A program made the translations under genes and the position numbers. The notes beneath the pieces were generated by a model that made no database searches, was not told where the DNA came from, and saw only the letters and a program-made list of their open reading frames with translations. A stretch of 64,000 nt of DNA, taken from positions 10,553,563 to 10,617,562 of the forward strand of contig NC_057922.1 of assembly GCF_018873765.1 (NCBI RefSeq). The letters are read 5' to 3'. The stretch's first letter is position 1, and each line of letters starts with the position of its first letter. This document shows positions 14,501 through 25,223 of the stretch, piece after piece. This DNA is from Telopea speciosissima. Lineage: Eukaryota > Streptophyta > Magnoliopsida > Proteales > Proteaceae.

Positions 14501-15643
14501 GTGGCTGCAGCACCTCCTGGTACAGTTTTAAAGCCAACATTGGAGAAATCTGAAGAAATGAGAAGGGAAAAAGTTGATAGTCAGAGTTGTGATATTCCTC
14601 CAGAGGCATCCAATGAGGAAGAAGTCAGCAAGATAGTTGTAGAAGTAGCAAATGCAGAAGAGAAAGAACACGAAGATTGTAACGATGATGAAGCTCAAAT
14701 TGAAAACACCACCACTGACGAGGAAACTTCATGCCTGTCTAATCATGAAAAGATCATAGAAACAAATGGCAGCAAACTTTCTGCTGCTGCTCCACCATTT
14801 AATCCTGGAGCGTTCTCTTTGATGGCTCATTCTTTCAACTCAATTGACATAGCAGATATGAATGAGTTGACAGCCACCAACCAAGGAATGTTTCCATCCC
14901 AACCTATGGGAATTTCTCATCCTCCATCTATTGCAGCTAGAATCCCTTGTGGGCCTAGATCGCCTCTGTATCACAGAAGCGGTCACTTTTTTCGCATGAA
15001 ACAGGGTTTTCACAAATACCACATTCCTGCTACTGATAGAAGTTTCATCAGGCCTCCAAGGATCATGAATCCACTTGCACCTGAATTTGTCCCGAGTAAA
15101 GCTTGGCAACCCATTCCTGGAAATGGTAATCTAGAACTCTCAAACGAGTGCACTCAGGTATTTGGGTCGTCAATTGATAAAAGTAAGGATGTGGCAATGG
15201 AGGATCAAAAACATGATCCTGCCCTGAGAACTGAAGTCGAAGATGATAGTATTGAAACCCAGACATCTAAGTCTCAAAGTTCAGAGTTTGCACGACAGAT
15301 ACTGCTTAGCTTCATTGTCAATTCAGTCCAGCATGATTTGGATCCTGCAAACAAAACTGAAACTGGTGAAAAGAAGCATGAAGATCAACAGCAGTCTTCA
15401 CAACCAATTGAAGGCGATAGTGCAATTATCAAAATTCTTTACAGGGACGAAGGTAAAATAGAGGCATCAGTATCTCATTGCAAGGATCATGAACAATCAA
15501 AGATAGACGATGGAGATAAGAACATGACTGGGGATAGGGAAGGATTCACAATTGTCACAAAGAGGAGAAGAAATCGACGCCAATTCACAAATGGGGTAAA
15601 TGGGTTGTACACTCAGCAGTCTATATGTGCTTCAGTCCATTAA
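2568..15643 (+). CDS. TSS: TSS/REC-type clustered mitochondria (CLU) protein with TPR repeats
   Basis: I read 23 exons: 2568-2637, 2739-2800, 2935-3027, 3150-3222, 4136-4453, 4587-4651, 4955-5086, 6046-6087, 6193-6726, 6815-6969, 8195-8675, 9485-9547, 9637-9738, 10130-10447, 10531-10623, 10744-10845, 10930-11034, 11532-11665, 11919-12102, 12221-12352, 12550-12662, 12746-12827 and 13952-15643. Phases join to 1714 residues, close to the usual 1600-1800. The start MAPKSGRGK with a lysine-rich tail is typical of the plant TSS/REC group. A ubiquitin-like N-terminal region follows, then the CLU domain, TPR units (exons 17-21, with [14 protein letters not shown]) and a long acidic low-complexity C-terminus ending [14 protein letters not shown]. 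Arabidopsis relatives (REC1-3, TSS, FRIENDLY) act in the cytosol on chloroplast compartment size, mitochondrial clustering and growth. Introns hold a SINE (7779-7900) and an LTR fragment. I did not resolve which REC paralogue this is. The junction of exons 5 and 6 is the least certain. Confidence 0.93.
3289..3750. mobile_element. Two eroded GGG...CCC family MITE copies in TSS intron 4
   Basis: The first copy (about 3289-3461) starts GGGAGAGTGTTACTTGAAAG and ends in a CAGTGTCTTTCAGGGTTC word, with the family interior of a small direct date-like word CATCAATAGGAG. The second (about 3492-3750) has lost its ends but keeps two blocks of the interior (near 3530-3605 and 3650-3740) in the same orientation. 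Both are non-coding and lie between exons 4 and 5. Confidence 0.45.
7759..7920 (-). mobile_element. tRNA-derived SINE in TSS intron 10, with target duplication
   Basis: Read on the minus strand the insert (7779-7900) opens with GGGCCTAGCGCACTTGGTAG, which matches a tRNA-type A box, and later has GGTCTTGGGTTCACACC, a B box. It ends after a C/G run and an A-rich tail. The flanks CTCAGATAGCTTGAATATAT (7759-7778) and the same word with one change (7901-7920) form a 19/20 target duplication. The near-perfect flanks suggest a fairly recent retroposition. Confidence 0.7.
12956..13206 (-). mobile_element. LTR retrotransposon fragment (LTR only), TSS intron 22
   Basis: Read on the minus strand this has an LTR look: a TATATATA core followed about 20 bp later by GGGGGACTGCC and a second CTTTGGCAGTC word, then CT-rich leader DNA. 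The same word order recurs at 36742-37080 on the plus strand, so both are probably LTR pieces of one family, perhaps Copia. No coding part is present. It is a fossil, and target duplications are not clear. Confidence 0.4.
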
Positions 15644-15934
15644 AGGGAAGCTGTGAAATGTTATTGATGATATTCTCCTTCTGTCATCTTCTGTTGTCAA
15701 CTGATAAGTTTATCTCTTCATATCACATGTTTAATATTGTACGCGTTATTGAAATAGAATGTAGTTGGAAGAGCAATTGTAATCACTCTACGGAGTTTCT
15801 GATAAAAGCCCAGTTGGGATCTTTTTGGAATCATCTTTAAAAATTGGCCTTCTCATGTGAAAAAGGATAATTCTTAATCGTGAGAATGGCTTCTCCAATT
15901 CCATTGACCACAAAAGAAGATGACTGGATGATGG
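15644..15934 (+). other. 3' flank of the TSS-type gene
   Basis: This is the probable 3' untranslated region and the start of intergenic DNA. It is AT-rich with no recognisable gene or repeat. Confidence 0.4.
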
Positions 15935-16578
15935 TGTAGACGCTTAATTTGTCACCCTTGAGGTATGCGTAGCAATGATAATTGGATGGATGCTCTTAGA
16001 TAGAATGTGAGGTCTATCTTAAGGATTTGAAAGTCTTGTGTAACTCCCAACCAATGTTTTGAACCATTTCTGAATAATCGAGAGAGATTGTTCTGAAAAA
16101 TGATCAAAAATATATTGGAAAAAAGATTGATCAGGTCAAAGGATAGTCAAATGATATTAAAATCAATACAAACTTTGTAATTAGGTGATTTTTATCATTA
16201 ATCACTGTATTCTAAAATGGTTTGAAAATGATTTCATTTTACCATTATTTTATAAAGGATTATATTTTAAGTCTGTGGGTCCCACTTTTGAATACATTTT
16301 TTAACCTATTTTGACTAAAATTATTTATATTTTCATAGTATTGGATGGTACTAGAAACAAGTTTTCCAACGACACCTGGATCGTTAAATTTGGACATCGG
16401 TGTAAACAGATATGAATATCGGAAGAAAACCCATGTTTCAAAATTGTTGTAAAATGTATTTTGAAGAGAAGTTCCAAACTACCTCCATTTCCCTTTTTGA
16501 AAATTGGCTTTGGATGTTTTCCCTCCCAGAATGTTTGATTCATGATCTTTTGAAAAGTTGCTTTTTAGCTAAGCTTTT
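15935..16578 (+). mobile_element. LTR fragment, Gypsy-like
   Basis: The stretch starts GGTGTAGACGCTTAATTTG and later has the word TTTTCCAACGACACCTGG. The same two words in the same order occur at 27190-27900, so the two loci share an LTR family. I assign Gypsy only by the recalled look of GTGTAGACRCCTNATTTNGTCACC starts. It is non-coding and old. Confidence 0.4.
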
Positions 16579-16581
16579 AAG

Positions 16582-17311
16582 TGTGACAACAGTCCCATAT
16601 TGGAAGTGGAAGAGAGTGAAGAGAGATTATTAATATTGGGATTGAAACTATAAGGCTAGGTTCCTTGACGAGAAGGTTCTCTCTCCTCATTGTCTTCGGG
16701 GATCCGAGGTTTGTTTTCACATATACAGGCCTGCACCAAGCAGGGCCAGGTCATGGCGAGGCGAGGTGAGTCCTTGATGTATGTGAAGTTACTTTTAGCT
16801 CAAAATCCTCCTTTTCCTCATCGAATATCGTTCGATACTAATCGAGCACCTTTAACAGCTAGTTTTATGTATTCTCTTAGAGAAACACATCCTTGGGCCT
16901 CTTTGGATATGTGCTTCCAAGGGATATTTCTCTTCTATAAATAGAGGACGTCCTGAACATTTTAGATATCAATTCTAAATGTTCTAAAGCTCTCTCTATT
17001 TCAGCCTATTGTTTAGTACTTTGAGAGTTCATTTTTTTGGTTGATTGAGCACAACCTGAGAGTGACATGATGTGGCCTAGTAAGTGAGTATAACAACTAC
17101 TAGAAGGGCTAAGCGGTTGTTTGATTTTGAAAAATTGATTCGAAAGCCATAGGGGGAGGGACGACTACGATCTTAAGGAGAATAACCAGTGGAATGACTC
17201 AACCCCACCAAATGTTGTTTGTATACCAATATCTCCTACTACTGTTTCGTGTTGTCGCATACAAGAGTTAATCATCTAAGATAAGTTCCATATCCCAATT
17301 TTATTCCAACA
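16582..17311 (+). mobile_element. LTR-like fragment, possible solo LTR
   Basis: The block begins TGTGACAACAGTCCCATATT, has a CTATAAATAG core near 16935, and ends ATTTTATTCCAACA. This order of a TG start, a TATA core in the middle and a CA end is that of an LTR. The 5-bp flanks do not match, so the true ends may differ. There is no coding part. The end word TAAGATAAGTTCCATATC recurs with small changes at 17333. Confidence 0.4.
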
Positions 17312-19037
17312 TAAATAAATAAAGAAAAATAGTAAGATAAGTTCTATATCCGAATTTTAAGGAAAATGATTTCTAATTTTGGCCACTAAAGAGAAGCTTC
17401 TATACTTTGATCACCTATTTTGAGTTCTGTGGCTGGTTGGTTAATGTATTATTTTCTTTTTCCAGAACATAACCAATTTGGACAGCCTTATGCAGGGTAT
17501 AAATACAAATGCAGATGGACCAAGGGGAGTTGAACTTAGGACTTCTGCTTCCTAAGGCATGGCCCAAAGGGGCTACTTGGTTAATGTTGCCAAGTAGTTA
17601 GATGAGATAGAGAATCTTAGGATTGACCACATTTTAAACATGGTAGTCCAACACAAACCTATTACTAAATTATGAGCATCAAATAATTGTTCTAAAATAG
17701 TTGACCTTTCTATTACTGTCTTTCAAGCTTTATTCCACAACATGACTGAGGTCCACTCTGGCTGATTCTTAGGATGAGTAGAGGTCCATGAGACTTGAAC
17801 ATCAACTATTACCCTCTCAATCTCAATCTAAGGAAGAAAAAATTATTACCTATTCAACAAATTCCCACCTACTTATAGAGAGGTTTCCCTATGAGGGACC
17901 CATCTAATTAGAGTAACAAAAGTATAGACTATAGAGTGGAAAAAATAAAATGGAGTGCATTAATAGATATTTACTAAGAAACTGATATGTTAGTACTCCA
18001 TGCTGCCACTATGGGGGAATCTCCCATGCACATCAATGGTGATCATAGTTAGCAAAAAGTAAAACGGACGGTACGGGTTTAAAATGGTGTAAAACATCAA
18101 ACAATGCAGTAAAAAGGTCAAAAACAGAGTAAAGAAGAAAAAATGGAAATGAACGATACAAGTTTTAAATGTGTAGATTTTCTTATAAAATAAAACAGGA
18201 CAAAAATCTATAGTATAGTCATATAAATTAAAGAATTATTATTCGAATTCTTACATCTAATGTTCAAAACAACTATAACATTCAACATTAATGCATATAT
18301 ATTTTACAATCCATTATAAATTCTAAGATATATCATCCAACATCATTTCCAAATTTATACACCATAACAAAAAAACATATCCAAAGTCCTGTTGAGCAAT
18401 GTGGTTAAGCTATGGGGTTTTTTATTGTTGTCAATATAATTAACGCACTTTTGGAATGATGCATGCACAAATAGAATTGGGAGTCATCACTTTAAAAACT
18501 CTTTTCGATAGATATATTAATTTGTAGTTCAATTACGTAAGAGAAAGGATTAAAAAAAATGATAAAAAAAGGAACGTGTTTTAAATGCAAAATGGATTGT
18601 TTGATGTTTGTCATTTTTTCTGTATTGTTAGAAAAAAAAACGGCAAAATATATTTAAAACGATAAAAAAAGAGAGAGGAAAATGTTGTTTTAAACATGTT
18701 TTTGCTAACGATGATGGAGATGCATAAAACAATATAATATATAGGACACAGAGATGGAGAAAGAAAATAATAACAAAAACATATATGATTCGGCATATGA
18801 TACATTGATTGTGTGGGAAACTTTATGTCCTTTCTTTAATGCACAATGATAGAAATGTTTTTTTTTGGGGGACCCAATTATCGAACCCTAGCTATTTCCA
18901 CGTCGGATGTAGAGAGCTTGTCCATCAAATAATAAGCCCTTTAATTTCAATTTTTGCAATAAAGATAAAGTTACAAATTTAACCCTGAGCATTGAGAGTG
19001 GAATCTCGTACGTCTCCCTCTGCCTTTCGCCTCACCA
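17312..19037. other. Intergenic AT-rich DNA, nothing recognised
   Basis: About 1.7 kb without a supported gene. It contains poly-A and poly-T runs. Near 17510-17580 and 18860-18925 there are weak B-box-like words (AGTTCAACTCC and GGTTCGATAAT on the minus strand) that could be remains of tRNA-derived SINEs, but neither has a good A box. Confidence 0.4.
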
Positions 19038-19376
19038 ATTTTTATCCTCTCAAGTGCGGTGTACTGTAAAATGCATCAAATGGTGCACCACACTTGAGAC
19101 TTGGATTTTCATTCTTCCCAAGTGTAGTGGCCACCGTCAGGTGCACTTTAAAGTTGCATTAAACAATACCATACTTGACAATATGAATATCCCCGCCTCA
19201 CACGTTAACTTTGGTGTCAATAAATTGACGCAATGTGACAAGCATTTATCCTCTCAAATGCGGTGCACTGCCCAATACATCACATTTAAAAATCCAACCA
19301 TCCACCCAACATTGCCCATGTTTTTACGATTGGATGCTTAAGTGTGGAGTGCACCACACTTGAGAGGATAAAAATC
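19038..19376. mobile_element. MITE with ATTTTTATCCTCTCAAG ends
   Basis: The left end TTTTTATCCTCTCAAGTG and the right end CACTTGAGAGGATAAAAA are perfect inverted repeats, extended by GCGGTG / CACCAC. A third direct copy of the end word lies inside at about 19245-19270, so the element may be a double or carry an internal duplication. It is about 339 bp and non-coding. It sits about 360 bp past the 3' end of the VQ gene. Confidence 0.65.
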
Positions 19377-19732
19377 CCATTACGACAACCCATTATCAAT
19401 CCAAATCGTTAGTTTTCACAGCCACAACATCGCAACCGTCCAAATCATGGACATTATCGCTAATTTTGACTCTACATCAAACGGTTAGGATTGTCCAATC
19501 ACATAGTCCTTAAAAGAGAACAGAATCCACTTGGTACATTTTTATGACGTCATATTTGTCGATGAATCCTATGGACTCTGTACTCCATAATTACAAATAC
19601 TGAGGAACCCATAAGGACAATCCAAAAAACATAGCACAAACAAAAGACAAAGATCATAATCTTACTTGAATAATTAAAATTTAGAAGAACAGAACGATTC
19701 TACGAAAAGAAAATCAGAATTCAGATAGCAAT

Positions 19733-20347
19733 CTAAGAAGGAGAAGGAGAAGAAGAAGAAGAAGCAGAGTCTCTAGGAGAATGCAGAGGAAACAGCGGAA
19801 GCAATTCTGGTTCAGAGCTGCTTGGGGTACTGAGAGATGGTGATGGGTGCATATAAAAACCTTTCTCTACCATCGCTCTCTTTTCCTCCTCCTCCTCTGG
19901 TGTTAACCTCGGAGTTGGGGTTCTTGGGCTTCCTCGAGACAATAATAAATCGAGAGGCGAAACAGGGGAAACCAACGACATCTCACCCATGAAGCTCCTC
20001 TTTCTCGCAGCAGCAGAAACGATGGTTGATGGTGAATAAGACCCTGAACCACCACCAAAACTAGCAGCTTCAAGCTTAATCTCAAGCTTCCTCAGGCTCT
20101 GTCTTCTTTCTTGAAGCTTAAACACCGGTTTTCTAGAACCCAACTCTCCAAACAAGCCTTTATTACCAGTTTGTCGAGCAGGGGCTGTGACGGGGAGCTT
20201 TTCCAGTGATGGGTCATCGGTGGCACCGGTAAGCCTCTGAACCACAGCTCGGAATGTTGATGGGTCGGCCTGCACGAAGGTGGTGTTGCTTGAAACTGAG
20301 TCGGACCCAGGTGGAAAGGAAACTCTGTTGTTGTTGTTGTCGTTCAT
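19733..20347 (-). CDS. VQ-motif-containing protein (VQ11/VQ31-like)
   Basis: A single exon of 204 residues. I chose the ATG at 20347 (MNDNNNNRVSF); the upstream in-frame ATG at 20434 adds 29 residues not expected of the family. The VQ motif FRAVVQRLTG is at residues 32-41 and matches FxxxVQxLTG. Other features are a basic stretch (RKPVFKLQERRQSLRK), AARKRSF, and a C-terminal part rich in Ser-Pro and Thr-Pro (SPVSPLDLLLSRGSPRTPTP), an acidic EEEEEK run and the GFYMHPSPS tail seen in the VQ4/11/19/31/33 group. VQ proteins are nuclear co-factors that bind WRKY factors, and those with many SP/TP sites are known MPK3/MPK6 targets in defence. The lack of introns is usual for VQ genes. Confidence 0.9.
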   Translation of the reverse strand: MNDNNNNRVSFPPGSDSVSSNTTFVQADPSTFRAVVQRLTGATDDPSLEKLPVTAPARQTGNKGLFGELGSRKPVFKLQERRQSLRKLEIKLEAASFGGGSGSYSPSTIVSAAARKRSFMGEMSLVSPVSPLDLLLSRGSPRTPTPRLTPEEEEEKRAMVEKGFYMHPSPSLSTPSSSEPELLPLFPLHSPRDSASSSSSPSPS

Positions 20348-20659
20348 GTTGCTTGCAGAGCTATGACAGAGATCGATGAACAGAGAGAAGGATCGAGAAG
20401 AGACGCTGACAGAGAGATTGGGAAGAAAAGGCATCAAATTTGGGGGGGTTTTATTCTATTTTCAAGCACGAGAGACAAAGGGCTCTCAACTCACACAATT
20501 TTTCCTTTTCCCCTCTCTCTTTTTACCATCTTTCCCGCCTGGCCGCCTTTGCTTCTTTTTCTCTCTTCTCAAATTTGGCTTTAGCCTTTATGGAGTATTA
20601 TCATGTGTTGTAAATGTTAGATTTACGGAAGAGGGTGAGAAAGGTAAATAGTTAATGTG

Positions 20660-21530
20660 GTTTTAACTTTTAAGCATGGCCCTGTACCATTTGGTAGAGA
20701 GGGGAGATGTGTAATTACACTTCTGTTCACAATCCATTTCGACGGTTGTAAGCCACAATCATATACATACACGGAACTTGGTCGTGTAACCCTTGCACCA
20801 CCCCAGGGGCCAATGAACACGCAAGGGCATAACACATATGAGATTTTTTATTTTTATTTTAGAAGGGCTGTATAGTAATAGTTTTATGCGCTCCTATATC
20901 GAGAATGGATCATCTACACGTACTAATAGGTGAACGTACATGTGAGAGCCAACCACCTGTCATATTTTTGTCATTTACAAGGGGAGGAGGGGTTTTATGG
21001 AAACAAAATTTAAACGTGTTTGGTTCTCACATGTACGTTCACCTGTTGGTACGTGCACAAAGAAACCAACCTCTCCTATATCTGGGTAGAGAACCACATG
21101 ACCAAGCAATGTTTTTTTTTTCATGATAAAAGAATCTTTGAGGTGCTTTGTGGAGGAGAAAAATTATATGGGCAAGAGATCGCTCTTTGATCGTGTAACC
21201 CCTACACCAACATGAGGCCAATGAGAACACACACATGGGCATCAACATAGATAAGAAAATTTTTTTTTTTATTTCACTGGTGTGGGTGGGGGGGAGACGT
21301 TAATTTTGTGGATTCCTTTCTTTGGGCATAGGATCCACGCAACGAGGTAATATTCTTTCTCAATTATATTTAGGCAAAAGGTTTTACGCATGGCTAGGTA
21401 TGTACACGGTACTGTTGGATGGGGGGAGAGAGGGTGATGTGTAATTAGACTTCTGCCCCCATCCTCATCTAACGGTTGTAAGACACGACAGTGTACAACT
21501 ATACATACACGGAACTTGGAACTCATTCTT
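20660..21530. mobile_element. Cluster of nested or adjacent foldback elements
   Basis: Two direct copies of one non-coding unit (about 20669-20781 and 21382-21520) share GCATGGC, GATGTGTAATTA, GACTTCTG-like, ACGGTTGTAAG and CATACACGGAACTTGG. Between them lie pieces of the GGG...CCC MITE family (about 20782-20850 and 21168-21295) and one foldback (20892-21085). The arms of the foldback pair AGGTGAACGTACATGTGAGA (20931-20950) with its complement at about 21024-21043. This is about 870 bp of layered insertions with no genes, upstream of the divergent VQ gene. Confidence 0.5.
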
Positions 21531-21960
21531 TATACCTATTTAAAATCTTCTATGTAATTATTATTATTTTTTTAATTTTTCCTTCTAATTTTTAAAATAC
21601 CTAAATTATCCCTCAATGATATATTTTTACTTCACCCTTATATCTATCTCTCAAGCATTTTTTTTGGGGAGGGGGGGGGGGGGGAGGGGGAGGGTAAACT
21701 GTCAAGCATGTATTGAAATGCCCTAAATGTATTAAGTAATTTTTTAATGCCTATATTTGTTCTAACGTCCACATGATCCTCTTAATCTAACAAGTATAGT
21801 ATTTTATGTGGGAATGATCAATTTTATAATGCATTTTCTATCTATGTAATAATTATGTACTAAAATAGTTTGATATTTTAATTAGTCTACTAATTAGGTA
21901 AGAAATTTCAAGAATCTATGCTCTATAATTGGGGGGTGTCCATGTTGATATTAAAATTAA
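21531..21960. other. Intergenic AT-rich DNA with a poly-G tract
   Basis: No gene is visible. A T-run passes directly into a G-rich run (about 21659-21704), a pattern seen at several other places in the window. The rest is AT-rich without structure that I can name. Confidence 0.4.
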
Positions 21961-22206
21961 GAGTAAATTACTCAAATCTTCTTGGACTTTGTTCTAATTC
22001 CAATCACATTCTCCCTCCATCTAATTCTCAATCATCTCCCCTATAATTTTTGAAAATATAGGAAAAATGATTAGAATTAGAGCAAAGTCCAAAGGAGGTC
22101 TGAATAATTAATCTCCATAGAAATGAGACAGTTTTAGTTGTTGAAAATACAGGAGAGATGATTGGAATTAGGGCAAAGCCCAAGGGAAGTCTGTGTAATT
22201 TAATTT
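21961..22206. mobile_element. MITE with a duplicated right arm
   Basis: The left arm (AAATTACTCAAATCTTCTTG, GACTTTGTTCTAATTCCAAT) is the complement of the right arm (GATTGGAATTAGGGC, CCCAAGGGAAGTCTG, TGTAATTTAATT). A second right-arm copy lies inside at about 22046-22113, so the order is left, right, right. Non-coding. The extra arm could be a partial second insertion or an unequal duplication. Confidence 0.6.
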
Positions 22207-22533
22207 AAAATTAAAATAAACTAACGAAAATTTTATTTTAATAACTATGCAATACGTAGTAAAATAATGTCAAATTGTCAATACATATTTAAGAGGCAGA
22301 CTTAAAAATGAAGTGTAAAAGACAGTGAAAATAAATCATTGAGTAGTATAAATAGTTTTTTTTTTCATCCCAAAAAAAAAAAATCATTGAGGAGTAAACT
22401 AGATATTTTAAATTGAAGGGGAGAAGAAGAAATGAAAATTAATTTTTTGGAAAAACATGAAAAAATAATATTTCAAAAAAAGAGTTTTAATTTATATTGA
22501 TTGAATTTAGTTGCCTGTTTATATATAAATTTG
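22207..22533. other. AT-rich spacer, nothing recognised
   Basis: No gene and no named repeat. A-rich and T-rich runs dominate. Confidence 0.4.
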
Positions 22534-22535
22534 GA

Positions 22536-22672
22536 GAAAAGTTCTGTATGAGTCTATCGCTTACGCCCAAACATATCGGTAAAATGACCGTCCCACCTCA
22601 ATGGAAAGTGGAAATTCCGCCCCTAACACGTACCTCTCATTGACCCCATACACGTGCAGGGGCCACGCTCCC
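22536..22672. mobile_element. MITE, GGG...CCC family, partial
   Basis: The stretch starts GGAGAAAAGTTCTGTATGAG and ends CAGGGGCCACGCTCCCC, with the family interior of a GCCCAAACATATCGG-like word and ATTGACCCCATACACGTG. Ends are worn and no target duplication is clear. Confidence 0.4.
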
Positions 22673-22689
22673 CAGGTTTCAACTTCAGT

Positions 22690-23787
22690 AAAAATTGAGT
22701 GATTTTAAGTGGTTGTACTTTTTACCCCCCGAAAAAAAAAAAAAGTGAGGGTACAGAGTTGGCTTTACATTACGTTGATGCGGGGTCAGTGGAGTGGCAT
22801 TGAAACGTAAATCGAGGACAAAAAGCGTAAGACCTTTTGTGGCTTTGTTTGTGTGCGGTGGTCTTGTTCTCAGATTTGTGGGTCTTACCTTTGTCCGAGT
22901 TTCTTGTCCGAGTAGGGTAAGGTGATCATTGCACGTCTTACAGTGTCTTCACAGCATGGTTGTGCCGAACAGCTCAGCAGTACAGGATCCAAATTGATAT
23001 GTTTCTCTTCAAAATTTCTTTCCAACTCTGAAACTTCGTTTGCGTTAGCGTGAGGGGAATGCTTTAAGAGGCTTTTGGCACTTACCTGACCCCTGTCTGT
23101 TGTTGCCTTTCTTTGCTTCCAGTTGTGTTTTTTGTTTCCTTAATTAGCTCTGGAGTTTTCTGGTTTTGGCTCTGCAATCTGCATTCCATCTCTCTCTTTT
23201 ACTTTTATCAACTCTCAAGGTGATGGGTTTGAAAATGGCTACAAGGGAACACTTAAAAATCATTTGAGCAATATTAGTGGTGAACAACATCATCATTGCC
23301 AAGGAGACTCAGCTTCTATGCAGTATGAGACTCTATAATTGAGTGCTTCTTTATAGTTTAGTAGTTTAAAATTTTAACTTATCCAATTCAAAAAAGACTA
23401 GGAAACCGCTCCAAAAAGGAAAATTTTTTTAACTTTTAGACAAACAGTGAGAATTGAAGCAGAGTTCAAAAGTGTTCTTTGGTGGATAACTTTTGGCTTT
23501 GGGGACAAAAGTGTAGTTTTCCAAGTTTCCAAACCAACTCTGGTTGGGGAGACAGCGTATGAGAGGGCGTATGATGCGGCGTTGGGGATCATTTTACCAA
23601 AAGTTGGGAAGGGATTGACATAAATACCCCCAAGATCCCAATCTGAACCCTGAGGCCCTGAGCACCTATAAATTAAAGTTCTTTCTGAGTCAAACCTAGA
23701 GACCCTGATAGAGTTTAAATCTTAATAGATGCAACGAAGAACAAAACCCTAAACCTAATCTGTAACGATTAACTCCTCAGCTAAAGG
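22690..23787 (+). other. Upstream region of the HPR2-type gene
   Basis: No repeat that I recognise and no supported gene. The proximal part holds a TATAAA core at 23667-23672 and the 5' leader. A short tail of T and pyrimidine tracts lies near 23190-23215. Confidence 0.4.
23667..23672 (+). promoter_or_regulatory. TATA box of the HPR2-type gene
   Basis: TATAAA in an ACCTATAAATTAA context lies 121 bp before the ATG. Allowing about 30 bp to the start of transcription leaves a leader of about 90 bp, which is normal for a plant gene. Confidence 0.45.
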
Positions 23788-24741
23788 ATGGAAAACATTG
23801 GTGTTATGATGACCTGCGCCTGTTCGCCGTCTCCATACCTGCAAGAGGAGCTCGACAAGCAATTCAAGCTCTTCAGATACTGGGAATGCGCCAACAAGGA
23901 GGAATTCCTCAAATCAAACTCCAACTCCATCAGAGCCATCGTTTGCAACACATCTGTTGGTGCCGATGCGAAAACAATCGATTTGTTTCCTAATTTGGAA
24001 ATTGTCTCGACTTTCAGCGTCGGCCTTGACAAGGTCGATCTGGTGAAATGCAGAGAGAAAGGGATTAGGGTTACTAACACCCCTGACGTGCTCACCGACG
24101 ACGTCGCCGATACGGCCATGGCTTTGATCTTAGCGACACTTAGAAGGATCTGCGCGATGGATAGTTACGTGAAGAGTGGATATTGGAAGACCAAAGGTGA
24201 ATTCGAGCTAACCACCAAGTTCAGCGGCAAAAGAGTTGGGATTTTGGGACTGGGAAGGATTGGTTCTGCAATTGCGAGAAGAGCAGAAGCCTTTGGGTGT
24301 CCGATTAGTTATCATTCGAGATCGGAGAAACCGAATGCGAAGAATTACAAATACTATTCGAGCGTTGTGGATTTGGCTGCTAATTCCGATGTATTTGTTG
24401 TTGCGTGTACTTTGACGAGTGAGACGCGACACATTGTGAACAGGGAAGTGATTGACGCAGTGGGTTCGAAGGGGTATATAGTGAACATTGGGCGAGGTTT
24501 GCACATCGACGAAACAGAGCTTGTGGCTGCGTTGGTTGAAGGTAGATTGGGAGGAGCTGGGCTAGATGTGTTCGAGAAAGAGCCTGAGGTACCTAAAGAG
24601 ATGATGGAGCTTCAGAATGTGGTGATGTTGCCTCATGTGGGGAGTGGTACTTGGGAGACTGATACAGACATGGCTGACCTTGTGATTGCAAATTTGAAGG
24701 CTCACTTTCTGAAGAAGCCATTGCTGTCACCTGTGGTCTGA
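23788..24741 (+). CDS. HPR2: Hydroxy(phenyl)pyruvate reductase, HPR2/HPPR type
   Basis: An uninterrupted frame of 317 residues, the usual length (about 313). It belongs to the D-isomer-specific 2-hydroxyacid dehydrogenases. The NAD(P)-binding GxGxxG is G154-L-G-R-I-G159, and the catalytic set is present: R236 in NIGRG, E265 in DVFEKEP and H283 in LPHVGSGT. Long matches to the plant HPR2 pattern include [25 protein letters not shown] and [13 protein letters not shown]2-type enzymes are cytosolic and NADPH-preferring; they reduce hydroxypyruvate leaking from photorespiration, and close relatives reduce 4-hydroxyphenylpyruvate on the way to rosmarinic acid and in tyrosine breakdown. There is no targeting peptide. 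The frame has no intron, whereas I recall two exons in the Arabidopsis relative, so a retrocopy origin or intron loss is possible. It looks functional. Confidence 0.95.
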   Translation: MENIGVMMTCACSPSPYLQEELDKQFKLFRYWECANKEEFLKSNSNSIRAIVCNTSVGADAKTIDLFPNLEIVSTFSVGLDKVDLVKCREKGIRVTNTPDVLTDDVADTAMALILATLRRICAMDSYVKSGYWKTKGEFELTTKFSGKRVGILGLGRIGSAIARRAEAFGCPISYHSRSEKPNAKNYKYYSSVVDLAANSDVFVVACTLTSETRHIVNREVIDAVGSKGYIVNIGRGLHIDETELVAALVEGRLGGAGLDVFEKEPEVPKEMMELQNVVMLPHVGSGTWETDTDMADLVIANLKAHFLKKPLLSPVV

Positions 24742-25218
24742 TTTTTTGAGGATTGACTCCAAAATTTACTGTTCAGCCATTGAAGCTCAAACAGATTAAT
24801 TATCTTATGGGAAGGATTTCAAGGATGTATGGATTTTCTTTTCCCTTTTGGTGAAAATTTAGACTTGTTGAATAAAGTATAAAATGAAAGGATTCACATT
24901 AAAGCATGACCTAATTTAATTTAAACTTCTGGTTTTATTGTCATTCCCTAATTGCTTGTCATTCTTCTTTGAATGTTACATTGTTTATGTCCTAACAGTT
25001 GTTTTTATAACTAAAGAAATTAGGTTTATCAAATGTCTGTTTTCATGCATTTAAGCTATAAAATTGTTAGTCTACAAGATTCATATTCTAAGTATCTAAG
25101 AGAGATGTTTGCATCTTAAGATTATATTGACAAACAACCAAAGTTGTAAATCAAGTATTGAATGAATAGAGGATTTGGAAGTCAGTTGTTAGTGTAGTTG
25201 GGGTTATGAGTACCAGAC
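24742..25218 (+). other. 3' flank of the HPR2-type gene
   Basis: Probable 3' untranslated DNA with an AATAAA at about 24870 as a candidate polyadenylation signal. No other gene or repeat is seen before the solo LTR. Confidence 0.45.
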
Positions 25219-25223
25219 CTCCT

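Noticed and set aside
17480-17600. tRNA or SINE on the minus strand
   Set aside because: A weak B-box word exists, but there is no convincing A box, tail or target duplication.
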